From NCBI GenBank assembly GCA_027489835.1, contig JAIXZF010000394.1:1-12668 (forward strand): a stretch of DNA of 12,668 bases, in the 5' to 3' direction. Source of the stretch: Hyphomicrobiales bacterium (lineage in GTDB: Bacteria; Pseudomonadota; Alphaproteobacteria; Rhizobiales; Beijerinckiaceae). The position numbers and the translations under genes were made by a program. Below the pieces are notes generated by a model. That model searched no databases. It had not been told where the DNA came from and saw only the letters and a list, made by a program, of their open reading frames with translations. Below are positions 6,691-12,668 of this stretch, in pieces. Each line of letters opens with the position of its first letter. Within the stretch, counting starts at the first letter, position 1.

Positions 6691-7679
6691 AGCCGCCGGG
6701 CTTCTGGGCGAAGCCGGCGCCCGATGCGCTGGCGCTTGCGCTGGCGCCGCTCGGGCTGATCTACGGCGCGCTCACCGCCCGCCGCATGGCGCGCGAGGGG
6801 GACCGGGCGCCCTGCCCCGTGATCTGCGTCGGCAACTTCACGCTCGGCGGCGCTGGCAAGACGCCGACCGCGATCTGGCTGGCGCGCCGCCTGCTCGCAC
6901 GGGGGCGCAAGCCGTTCTTCCTGTCCCGTGGCTACGGGGCGCGGGTGGAGGCTCCCGTCAGGGTCGAGCCGGGGCGCCACAGTGCCGGCGAGGTGGGTGA
7001 CGAGCCGCTCCTGCTCGCACGGGTCGCCCCGACCATCGTGACGCCGGACCGGCCCGCGGGCGCGTTGCTTGCCGCGCGATCCGGGGCTGACGTGGTCATC
7101 ATGGATGACGGGCTGCAGAACCCCTCGCTGACCAAGGACCTCACGCTCGCCGTGGTCGACGGCGCCTCCGGCTTCGGCAACGGGCTCCCTTTTCCCGCCG
7201 GCCCGCTGCGCGCTCCCGTGGAGCGGCAGGTTCCGTTCGCGCAGGCGGTCCTCATCATTGGCGAAGGACCGACGCCGCCCGGTCTCGGCCCTCTGCCGAT
7301 CCTGCGCGGCAGGCTGGTTCCGGATGCAGCCGTCGCAGCCCGGCTCACGGGCCGGACGGTGATCGCGCTCGCCGGCATCGGGCAGCCCCAAAAGTTCGTT
7401 GCGACGCTGGAAGCGCTGGGCGCGCGCGTGGCGGGCGAGGTGCTGACGGGCGACCATCAGCGCTTTGCCGAGGCCGAGCTCGCCGAGGCTGCCCGGCTTG
7501 CCACGCTCCATGATGCGCCGATCGTGACCACGGAGAAGGACGCGGCGCGCATGGGTGCGCCGCCGCCGGCCATCGCGGATCGTCTCGTCGTGCTGCCGGT
7601 GACGCTGGAAATCCTCGAAGGGATGGACGTGCTCGACGCGCTGCTCGACCGGCTGCCCGGGATGGCGCAACGCGCCTAG
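6687..7679 (+). CDS. lpxK: Tetraacyldisaccharide 4'-kinase LpxK
   Basis: LpxK phosphorylates the 4' position of the tetraacylated disaccharide to form lipid IVA at the inner face of the inner membrane. The 330-residue product starts with GTG at 6687, overlapping the kdtA stop (GTGA). The P-loop is VGNFTLGGAGKTP (48-60; K58, T59), followed by FFLSRGYGAR (77-86), GDEPLLLAR (104-112), the acidic VVIMDDGLQNP (137-147; D140, D141) and PAGPLRAP near 190. A hydrophobic N-terminal helix (about 13-30) fits the membrane anchor seen in the family. The often-seen DDGFQH reads DDGLQNP here; the Asn-Pro form is, from memory, usual in rhizobia. The C-terminal TTEKDAARM segment near 281-289 is also typical. 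The order kdtA then lpxK is biochemically reversed but common. The stop overlaps that of the convergent DUF2093 gene. Confidence 0.96.
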   Translation: MKPPGFWAKPAPDALALALAPLGLIYGALTARRMAREGDRAPCPVICVGNFTLGGAGKTPTAIWLARRLLARGRKPFFLSRGYGARVEAPVRVEPGRHSAGEVGDEPLLLARVAPTIVTPDRPAGALLAARSGADVVIMDDGLQNPSLTKDLTLAVVDGASGFGNGLPFPAGPLRAPVERQVPFAQAVLIIGEGPTPPGLGPLPILRGRLVPDAAVAARLTGRTVIALAGIGQPQKFVATLEALGARVAGEVLTGDHQRFAEAELAEAARLATLHDAPIVTTEKDAARMGAPPPAIADRLVVLPVTLEILEGMDVLDALLDRLPGMAQRA

Positions 7680-7897
7680 CGGCGGCCGAGCCTTTTGCGG
7701 CGTTCGAGCACGGCTTCGGGCGAGGCGTAGGGCTCGTTGAGATCGACCGACCAGTAGCGCAGCTCCTCGAGCGGGATGCGCACGCCGGTGACGGCGCAGC
7801 GCACGAATTGCCCGGGCTTCAGCACGGCGAATTCGCCGTCGCCATAGTCCAGGACGGCTTCCTGGCCGCCGAGAAAATGGGGCTCATGCCGATTCAT
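7676..7897 (-). CDS. DUF2093 domain-containing small protein
   Basis: The ATG at 7897, with GGAG eight bases upstream, gives a 73-residue soluble protein. The sequence includes EAVLDYGDGEFAVLKPGQFV (13-32), CAVTGVRIPLEELRYW (34-49) and NEPYASPEAVLERR (54-67), the pattern I recognise as DUF2093, a small alphaproteobacterial family of unknown function. The first two stretches look like a beta-rich unit that ends at a single Cys-x-Val-x-Gly turn, followed by a short helix and a basic end (KRLGRR). Only one cysteine is present, so it is not an obvious zinc ribbon. It lies next to lpxK in rhizobia as well, by my memory, but here on the opposite strand, converging with a 3-base stop-codon overlap (CTAG), so it is not part of the lipid A operon transcript. 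Confidence 0.88.
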   Translation of the reverse strand: MNRHEPHFLGGQEAVLDYGDGEFAVLKPGQFVRCAVTGVRIPLEELRYWSVDLNEPYASPEAVLERRKRLGRR

Positions 7898-8046
7898 GCG
7901 GGGTTCTCCACATTCGCGCGCGCTTCAGTTATCATGATGGCGGCATGCGCGAAACGGGGTTCCTGTAACGGCGGGCCAAAGGAAAGTCCCGCCGCTTGTC
8001 GCTTCGGTCAGCCCCCGCCGCATCGCGCCGCGAGCCATCGTCACGG
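7898..8046. other. Divergent intergenic region between the DUF2093 gene and the secreted hydrolase
   Basis: These 149 bases separate two divergent genes and should carry both promoters. I see a less GC-rich patch around TTATCATGATGG (about 7928-7939), whose reverse strand reads CATGATAAC and could hold a -10 for the DUF2093 gene, but no -35 at a good distance. Nothing else stands out. Confidence 0.25.
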
Positions 8047-8910
8047 ATGGCGCGGCGGATGAGTCTGGCCAGGATGCTACGCCTCGGCACCGTCATCCTT
8101 GGACTTCTGACGGTCGAGGCCCGTGCCCAGCCCGCGCCTCTCACGCCGACGATGGTCAGCATCCAGGCTGAGGACGTGCAGCTCATGGCCGCGCTCTACC
8201 AGCCCCAGGGCGCCGGACCCCACCCGGCCGTGATCGCGCTGCATGGCTGCGGCGGGCTGCTGAACGCCCTCGGCCTGCCTTCAGCCCGCCATGCCGATTG
8301 GGGCGAACGGCTGGCCCGGGAAGGCTTCCTCGTCATCATGCCGGACAGCTTCCGCTCGCGCTGGCTGGGCTCGCAATGCGGCATCAGCGACCGGGCCGTG
8401 CGACCGGGCCGCGAACGCGTGGCGGACGTGCTGGCCGCCAAGACCTGGCTGCAGGCGCGGGGCGACGTGAAGCCGGGCTCGATCTCGCTGCTCGGCTGGT
8501 CGAACGGCGGCTCGACCGTGCTCGCCGCCGTCCGCACGGACCGCAAGCCGGCCGACGGCGCGCCGGACCTCGCCCGCGCCGTGGCCTTCTATCCGGGCTG
8601 CCGCTCCCAGTCGGAATCCTCGAGCTTCCGCGCCCGGCTCCCGCTGCTCATCCTCATGGGCGAGGCGGATGACTGGACGCCGCCCGCGCCCTGCCGGCTG
8701 CTGGCCGCCAGCGCGGCGGCGCGCGGGGAGGCCGTGGACATCAAACTCTACCCCGGCGCCTTTCATGATTTCGACCATCCGCGACGGCCGCTGGTGCAGC
8801 GCGATGCCCTCGCCTTCACCGCCACGGGCTCCGGGCGCGCCACGGTCGGCACCAATCCCGAGGCCAGGGCCGACGCCATCGAGCGCGTGCCGGCCTTCCT
8901 GGCCCGCTGA
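8047..8910 (+). CDS. Secreted dienelactone-hydrolase-family alpha/beta hydrolase
   Basis: The 287-residue protein starts with a Sec signal peptide: basic MARRMSLARMLR, a hydrophobic stretch to about residue 22, and an ARA-Q cleavage site after residue 27. The mature part is an alpha/beta hydrolase: ALHGCGG (64-70, oxyanion loop), LLGWSNGGSTVL (148-159) with nucleophile S152 in G-W-S-N-G, LILMGEADDW (201-210) with the acid at D208 or D209, and YPGAFHDFDHP (235-245) with catalytic H240. The loop order matches the dienelactone hydrolase family, whose exported members are esterases with mostly unknown substrates. Cysteines at 68, 111, 185 and 216 could form periplasmic disulfides. Starts at 8047 and 8059 are both possible; the signal peptide survives with either. 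A TTG at 7996 would add 17 residues and is unlikely. It is a single-gene unit converging on tadA. Confidence 0.85.
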   Translation: MARRMSLARMLRLGTVILGLLTVEARAQPAPLTPTMVSIQAEDVQLMAALYQPQGAGPHPAVIALHGCGGLLNALGLPSARHADWGERLAREGFLVIMPDSFRSRWLGSQCGISDRAVRPGRERVADVLAAKTWLQARGDVKPGSISLLGWSNGGSTVLAAVRTDRKPADGAPDLARAVAFYPGCRSQSESSSFRARLPLLILMGEADDWTPPAPCRLLAASAAARGEAVDIKLYPGAFHDFDHPRRPLVQRDALAFTATGSGRATVGTNPEARADAIERVPAFLAR

Positions 8911-8916
8911 GCGGCA

Positions 8917-9408
8917 TCAACCGCCGCGGCGCTCCTGAAAGAAGGAGCGCAGCAGCGCTGCTGCCTCAACCTCCCGGATGCCGCCATAGACCTCCGGCGC
9001 ATGATGGCAGGTCTGCGCCTCGTAGAGCCTGACGCCGCTTTCGACGGCGCCGCCCTTGGGATCGGCAGCCGCGAAGTACAATCGCCGGATGCGGGCGAAG
9101 GAGATCGCGGCGGCGCACATCGGGCACGGCTCGAGCGTGACGTAAAGGTCGCAGCCGGTCAGCCGCTCGTCCGCGAGCGCTTGGCAGGCCGCGCGGATCG
9201 CCAGCATCTCGGCATGGGCAGTGGGATCGCCGAGCTCCCGGGTGCGGTTGCCGGCGCGGGCCAGCACTTCGCCTCCGCGGGTGATGACCGCCCCGACCGG
9301 CACCTCGCCCCGCGCGGCCGCCTGCATGGCCTGCTCGAGCGCCATGGCCATAGGCGCACCATCGTGGCGCTCGGGCGCCATCGGGTCGGTCAAGGGCAGG
9401 CCGGACAT
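8917..9408 (-). CDS. tadA: tRNA-specific adenosine(34) deaminase TadA
   Basis: TadA deaminates A34 to inosine in the anticodon wobble position of tRNA-Arg(ACG), which is essential in most bacteria. From the ATG at 9408 the protein has 163 residues. The CDA-fold zinc site is complete: PTAHAEMLAI with H65 as ligand and E67 as proton shuttle, and TLEPCPMCAAAI with C95 and C98. GEVPVGAVI (34-42) and AGNRTRELGDPTAH (52-65) match TadA and its tRNA-binding loops, and SFFQERR near the C-terminus resembles the FF-x-x-RR end of E. coli TadA. Generic guanine/cytosine deaminases share the fold, but the N-R-x-x-x-x-x-D-P-T-A-H form favours TadA. ATGs at 9381 and 9351 would trim 9 or 19 N-terminal residues; none has a clear ribosome site. 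It is divergent from rluB with a 111-base gap, and its last codons overlap a strong hairpin. Confidence 0.93.
   Translation of the reverse strand: MSGLPLTDPMAPERHDGAPMAMALEQAMQAAARGEVPVGAVITRGGEVLARAGNRTRELGDPTAHAEMLAIRAACQALADERLTGCDLYVTLEPCPMCAAAISFARIRRLYFAAADPKGGAVESGVRLYEAQTCHHAPEVYGGIREVEAAALLRSFFQERRGG
8929..8950. terminator. Perfect 8-bp hairpin at the convergent 3' ends of the hydrolase gene and tadA
   Basis: GCGCTCCT (8929-8936) and AGGAGCGC (8943-8950) are perfect reverse complements around a six-base loop GAAAGA. The structure begins 18 bases after the hydrolase stop on the plus strand and lies inside the last codons of tadA on the minus strand. A 12-base palindrome, AGCAGCGCTGCT, follows at once (8951-8962). 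There is no T-run on either side, so this is not a textbook intrinsic terminator; it could still mark the plus-strand transcript end or protect its 3' end. It may also be a by-product of the tadA coding sequence. Confidence 0.35.
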
Positions 9409-9519
9409 GGGCGTTTCGGGGATTTCTCTCGCGAACGGGACAAAAGCCTGATACCACGCGGCGCTTCCAGCACGAAATGCGCCGGCCCCTTTCGCGCCGC
9501 GCCCGGATGAACCAGACCC
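9409..9519. promoter_or_regulatory. Shared divergent promoter region of tadA and rluB
   Basis: The 111 bases between the start codons of two divergent genes must contain the promoters for both unless the starts are misplaced. The stretch around GGGACAAAAGCCTGATACC (about 9437-9455) is the least GC-rich part, and TGATAC could be a -10 for rluB, but the -35 is not clear. No Shine-Dalgarno of good quality precedes either start. Confidence 0.35.
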
Positions 9520-11976
9520 ATGAGCGATGACGACAACAGGCGCGGACCGCGCGGACCCCGCAAGCCCGGCGGGCCGGGCCGGGGAAGCTTCGGCGGCGCT
9601 CGCGATGGCGGGTTCAAGGGCGGCAAGGGTCGCGGCACAGGCGGCGGCTTCAAGGCGCGCGGCCCGAAGCCGGAGGGCGGCGGCTTCGGCGGCCGCGACG
9701 AGCGGCCCCCGCGCAGCGATGGCGAGCGGCCGGCCCGAAGCGGCGGCTTCAAGACGACGGGCTTCCAGCCCAGCGGGCGTTCTGGCGGCTTCCGCGACGC
9801 GCCCGAGAGGCCGGAGCGCCCGGACAGGCCGAACCGCTTCGACAGGCCGCGCCAGGACCGGGGCGAACGGGGCGGCGAGCGCAGTTTCGACAAGCCGCGC
9901 TTCGACCGCGGCGCCGGCCCTCGCGAAGAGGGTTTCCGCCCGCGCAGCCCCAGGCGCGAGGGCGAGGACCGGCCCCCGCGGCGTTTCGACGGCGACAGGC
10001 CGCAGCGCGACGATCGTCCCCGCCGTTTCGACGGCGAGCGGCCCCAGCGCGAGGATCGCGGCGGCTATCGCGGCCAGGATCGCGGGCCAGGCCGCGGCGA
10101 GGACCGGCCCCGCTCCGCCTCGCGGCCCGAGCGCCGCCCCTTCCTGCCGCGCGAGGGGCGTCCCGAGCGCCTCGCCAACCCGGAGAAGGAAGGCGGCGTC
10201 GAACGCATCGCCAAGGTGATCGCGCGGGCGGGGGCAGCCTCGCGCCGCGACGCCGAGGAGATGATCCTGCAGGGCCGCGTCACGGTCGATGGCGAGCGGA
10301 TCGCGTCGCCAGCGCTCGACGTGCCGCCCACGGCGCGCATCGCCATCGACGGCGAGTCGCTGCCGGCACGCGAGCGGACGCGGCTCTGGCTCTACCACAA
10401 GCCCTCCGGGCTGGTGACGACCAACCATGATCCCGAAGGCCGGCAGACCGTGTTCGAGACGCTGCCGGAGGACCTTCCGCGCGTCATCACCATCGGCCGG
10501 CTCGACATCAACACCGAAGGGCTGCTGCTGCTGACCAATGACGGGGGCCTCGCCCGCGTGCTCGGTCATCCGGAAACCGCCTGGCTGCGCCGTTACCGCG
10601 TGCGCGCCTTCGGGCACATCACGCAGGACAAGCTCGACGCCGTGCGCGAGGGGCTGACCATCGACGGCGAGAGCTTCGGGCCGGTGGTGGCGACGCGCGA
10701 CCGCGAGGTCGGCGACAATACCTGGCTGACCGTCGACCTGCGCGAGGGCAAGAACCGCGAGGTCAAGCGCGTGCTCGAGCATCTCGGGCTCGTGGTGAAC
10801 CGGCTGATCCGGGTCTCCTTCGGGCCGTTCCAGCTCGGCGACCTGGCCGAGGGCGAGGTCGAGGAGGTGCGCACCAAGGTGCTGCGCGACCAGCTCGGCG
10901 ACCAGCTCGCCAGCATCGCCGGTGTCGATTTCGAAGCGCCGGTGCGCTCCGAGAACCGGCTCGACCGTCCCCATCCGCATGAGGAGCAGCGCCCGCGGGG
11001 CGACAGCCGCGGCCCGACGCGGGGGCGCGAAGACAGGGGTGACAGCCGTGGAGCGCGCCCGCGCTTCGACGACCGCCCGCCGCGCCGAGATGCCGAGGAC
11101 AAGCCGGAGCGGCCCCGCCGCGAAGGCGCCTACCACCGTGCCCGCGAGGAAAGCGGCGACGCGCCCCGCGACATCCTGCTGAGGGCCGAGGAAGGCCGCG
11201 GCGCGATCTGGCGCGACGAGGAAACCACCGGCATGAAGCCCAAGCGCACCGGCCCGCGCCGCGGCGCAGACCCGCGCGAGGAACGCGCGAGCCGCGCGAC
11301 CCGCGATGCCGAGGGCGGACGCGAGCGCGTGCGGGCCACGCCGATCTCCGATCCGAGCGGGCGGCGCGTGCAGGTCGAGCGGGTCACCGGCCCATCGCCG
11401 GATCTGCCGCGCAAGCCGCGCTACACGCGGGCGGATTTCGCCGCGCCCTCGGGCGAGGAGCGGCCCTTCCGCCGGCCGAGGCCCGACGATGGCGAGCGCG
11501 GCCCGCGCCGCGACGCCGGTGACCGCGCTCCGCGCCGGGATTTCTCCGACAGGCCTCCGCGCGCCGAGGGCGACAGGCCCTTCCGCAAGCCGCGCGCGGA
11601 TGGCGGCGAGGGCTTCAAGCCCCGCGGCCCGCGACAGGATTTCGGCGACAGGCCGCCGCGCCGCGATGGCGAGCGCAGCTTCAAGCCCAGAGCCGAAGGC
11701 GATCGAGGTTTCAAGGCCAGGGGCGATGATCGCGGCGGCTTCAAGCCAAGGGCTGATGATCGCGGCTTCAAGCCGCGTGGCGACGCCCCCCGGCCGGAAC
11801 GCTCCTTCCGCGATCGCGATGAGGGCGGCGGGCGCGGCGGCTTCGGCGGCAAGCCTCCGGGCAAGGGTGGACCCCGCAGCGGACCATCCGGCGGCGCGCG
11901 CAAGCCCGGCGGGCGCGGTGCGCCTGATCGCGGCGGCGGAGCCGGGCCGCGAGGCCCGCGCAAGCCCAAGTTCTGA
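9520..11976 (+). CDS. rluB: RluB-type 23S rRNA pseudouridine synthase with very long Arg/Gly-rich tails
   Basis: The 818-residue protein has a normal RsuA/RluB-type core of about 230 residues inside two disordered tails. The S4 RNA-binding domain begins at ERIAKVIARAGAASRR (228 on); the synthase domain has YHKPSGLVTTNHDPEGR, the catalytic loop GRLDINTEGLLLLTNDG with Asp329, and the closing GKNREVKRVLEHLGL and NRLIRVSFGPF stretches, ending near 455. The core fits RluB, which makes pseudouridine 2605 in 23S rRNA, though RluE/RluF/RsuA relatives share motifs. The N-tail (1-226) and C-tail (about 475-818) are Gly, Arg, Asp, Pro and Phe rich, with FKPRG- and RRFDG-type repeats and near-neutral mixed charge. 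Such tails probably bind RNA nonspecifically. Start ATG 9520 lacks a clear ribosome site. E. coli RluB has about 290 residues. rsmD follows after 11 bases, likely the same transcript. Confidence 0.92.
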   Translation: MSDDDNRRGPRGPRKPGGPGRGSFGGARDGGFKGGKGRGTGGGFKARGPKPEGGGFGGRDERPPRSDGERPARSGGFKTTGFQPSGRSGGFRDAPERPERPDRPNRFDRPRQDRGERGGERSFDKPRFDRGAGPREEGFRPRSPRREGEDRPPRRFDGDRPQRDDRPRRFDGERPQREDRGGYRGQDRGPGRGEDRPRSASRPERRPFLPREGRPERLANPEKEGGVERIAKVIARAGAASRRDAEEMILQGRVTVDGERIASPALDVPPTARIAIDGESLPARERTRLWLYHKPSGLVTTNHDPEGRQTVFETLPEDLPRVITIGRLDINTEGLLLLTNDGGLARVLGHPETAWLRRYRVRAFGHITQDKLDAVREGLTIDGESFGPVVATRDREVGDNTWLTVDLREGKNREVKRVLEHLGLVVNRLIRVSFGPFQLGDLAEGEVEEVRTKVLRDQLGDQLASIAGVDFEAPVRSENRLDRPHPHEEQRPRGDSRGPTRGREDRGDSRGARPRFDDRPPRRDAEDKPERPRREGAYHRAREESGDAPRDILLRAEEGRGAIWRDEETTGMKPKRTGPRRGADPREERASRATRDAEGGRERVRATPISDPSGRRVQVERVTGPSPDLPRKPRYTRADFAAPSGEERPFRRPRPDDGERGPRRDAGDRAPRRDFSDRPPRAEGDRPFRKPRADGGEGFKPRGPRQDFGDRPPRRDGERSFKPRAEGDRGFKARGDDRGGFKPRADDRGFKPRGDAPRPERSFRDRDEGGGRGGFGGKPPGKGGPRSGPSGGARKPGGRGAPDRGGGAGPRGPRKPKF
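9979..10062 (+). repeat. Two-copy 42-base tandem repeat in the RluB N-terminal tail
   Basis: Copies at 9979-10020 and 10021-10062 encode RRFDGDRPQRDDRP and RRFDGERPQREDRG. The differences are mostly synonymous or Asp/Glu and Arg codon changes, so the repeat was made by duplication and has since drifted while the protein pattern was kept. The 14-residue unit alternates Arg pairs with acidic residues. Confidence 0.85.
11677..11793 (+). repeat. FKPRG-type tandem repeat in the RluB C-terminal tail
   Basis: Four adjacent units of 9 to 10 residues encode SFKPRAEGDR (11677-11706), GFKARGDDRG (11707-11736), GFKPRADDR (11737-11763) and GFKPRGDAPR (11764-11793). The last two are also close at the base level, sharing GATGATCGCGGC before the TTCAAG. 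Looser copies of the Gly-Phe-Lys-Pro-Arg theme occur earlier in the tail (near 11608) and in the N-tail (near 9610-9660). Confidence 0.85.
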
Positions 11977-11987
11977 CGGAGGCCGCG

Positions 11988-12557
11988 TTGCGGATCGTCG
12001 GTGGCGAGCTGCGCGGCCGAACCCTGCTGGGGCCGAAGCCCGGTTCGATGGCCATCCGGCCGACCTCGGACCGGCTGCGCGAGAGCCTGTTCAACATTCT
12101 CGCCCACCATCCCGACATCGAGCTCGCGGGCGCGCGCGCGCTCGACCTGTTCGCCGGCACGGGCGCGCTCTCCTTCGAGGCGATGTCGCGCGGGGCGAGC
12201 TTCGCGCTCCTCGTCGATGACGGCGCGGAGGCGCGGGGGCTGATCCGCGGCAACCAGGAGGCGCTCGGCCTCGGCGGATCGACGCGGATCTATCGCCGCG
12301 ACGCAACGCAGCTCGGCCGGATTTCCGGCATGGAGCCGTTCAACCTCGTCTTCTGCGATCCGCCCTATGGAAAGGGGCTGGGCGAGCGCGCCCTGGCCTC
12401 CGCACTCTCGGGCGGCTGGCTCGCGCCCGAAGCGCTCATCATCTGGGAGGAAGCGGCGGAGGCCGCGCTCGCACAGGTGGCCGGCCTCGAAGAGATCGAC
12501 CGCCGCGCCTATGGCGACACGCAGCTGCGCTTCCTGCGCGCCGGGAGCCGTCCATGA
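11988..12557 (+). CDS. rsmD: 16S rRNA (guanine(966)-N(2))-methyltransferase RsmD
   Basis: RsmD methylates N2 of G966 in helix 31 of 16S rRNA on the assembled small subunit, using SAM. The 189-residue product matches the family length. RIVGGELRGR (2-11) and IRPTSDRLRESLFNIL (23-38) are its signature N-terminal region; the Rossmann SAM site is ALDLFAGTGALSFEAMSRG (51-69), and the catalytic (D/N)PPY motif is VFCDPPYGKG (121-130; D124 to Y127). Start is a TTG at 11988 with a perfect GGAGG five bases before it, 11 bases after the rluB stop, so it is read with rluB. The acidic residue after motif I (usually VE) reads VDD here. The stop overlaps the ATG of the next gene (ATGA). Confidence 0.95.
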   Translation: MRIVGGELRGRTLLGPKPGSMAIRPTSDRLRESLFNILAHHPDIELAGARALDLFAGTGALSFEAMSRGASFALLVDDGAEARGLIRGNQEALGLGGSTRIYRRDATQLGRISGMEPFNLVFCDPPYGKGLGERALASALSGGWLAPEALIIWEEAAEAALAQVAGLEEIDRRAYGDTQLRFLRAGSRP

Positions 12558-12668
12558 CCATGCTGACCCGCCTTCTCGATGCCGCGGCGCTCGTGAGCGC
12601 GCTGGCGGCCGCGTATCTTTGGTGGAAGGCCTCGGGGGCGACGGTGCGCCGGATCAGCCTCAAGGAAA
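12554..12668 (+). CDS. Small membrane protein of unknown function (5' part, cut by the right window edge)
   Basis: The ATG at 12554 overlaps the rsmD stop (ATGA) and opens a frame that stays open for 38 codons to the window edge. The N-terminus is MTMLTRLLDAAALVSALAAA followed by YLWWKASG; residues about 7-25 are a likely membrane helix ending in aromatic residues, then a basic segment (VRRISLK). It is probably translated with rsmD. Too little is visible to name a family. Confidence 0.6.
   Translation, partial: MTMLTRLLDAAALVSALAAAYLWWKASGATVRRISLKE

Noticed and set aside
8917..11136. A 739-codon open frame on the minus strand joining tadA in frame to sequence antisense to rluB
   Set aside because: Upstream of 9408 it is the antisense of the Arg/Gly-rich rluB coding region, where stops are rare because of high G+C. 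It has no protein family features there; only the TadA part is real.
9520..11976. Repeats in rluB as a possible CRISPR or mobile repeat array
   Set aside because: The repeats have no unique spacers, keep the reading frame, differ mainly by synonymous changes and encode a low-complexity protein tail.

Overview
The window is about 12.7 kb of very GC-rich bacterial DNA (mostly near 70% G+C by eye, with strong G/C bias at third codon positions). Gene content and order point to an alphaproteobacterium of the order Hyphomicrobiales (Rhizobiales): a ubiA/rsmE divergent pair, a lipid A/Kdo operon with DUF4170 and DUF2093 genes beside it, and tadA/rluB divergent from each other with rsmD after rluB. 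Genus cannot be settled from the window; a Methylobacterium/Bosea/Beijerinckia-like relative is plausible. Coding density is very high and no gene-free stretch exceeds about 220 bases. I see no rRNA, tRNA, CRISPR array, insertion sequence or prophage gene.

Layout. Positions 1-110 (minus) hold the N-terminus of a GCS2/YbdK-type glutamate-cysteine ligase-like gene running off the left edge, in unusually AT-rich DNA. Then rsmE (minus) is divergent from a two-gene plus-strand unit, a small secreted four-cysteine protein translationally coupled to ubiA (ubiquinone biosynthesis). A DUF6101-like gene (minus) faces ubiA and is divergent from the envelope block at 3423-7679: a CysQ/inositol-monophosphatase-family phosphatase, a DUF4170 protein, a DUF374-type acyltransferase, kdtA/waaA and lpxK, the last three joined by a 10-base gap and 4-base stop/start overlaps. 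A DUF2093 gene (minus) converges on lpxK with overlapping stop codons.

The right part holds a secreted dienelactone-hydrolase-family protein, tadA (minus, tRNA A34-to-inosine deaminase), a very large rluB (plus) whose pseudouridine synthase core sits between long Arg/Gly-rich disordered tails, rsmD (plus, TTG start with a perfect Shine-Dalgarno) and the start of a small membrane protein cut by the right edge.

Functionally this is mainly housekeeping chromosome: RNA modification (RsmE, TadA, RluB, RsmD), ubiquinone, and Kdo-lipid A assembly. I found no convincing new multi-gene system. The points most worth a second look are the AT-rich edge ligase gene beside rsmE, the RluB tails with an apparently conserved island inside, the small proteins of unknown function coupled to ubiA and to the lipid A genes, and a perfect hairpin at the convergent ends of the hydrolase gene and tadA.
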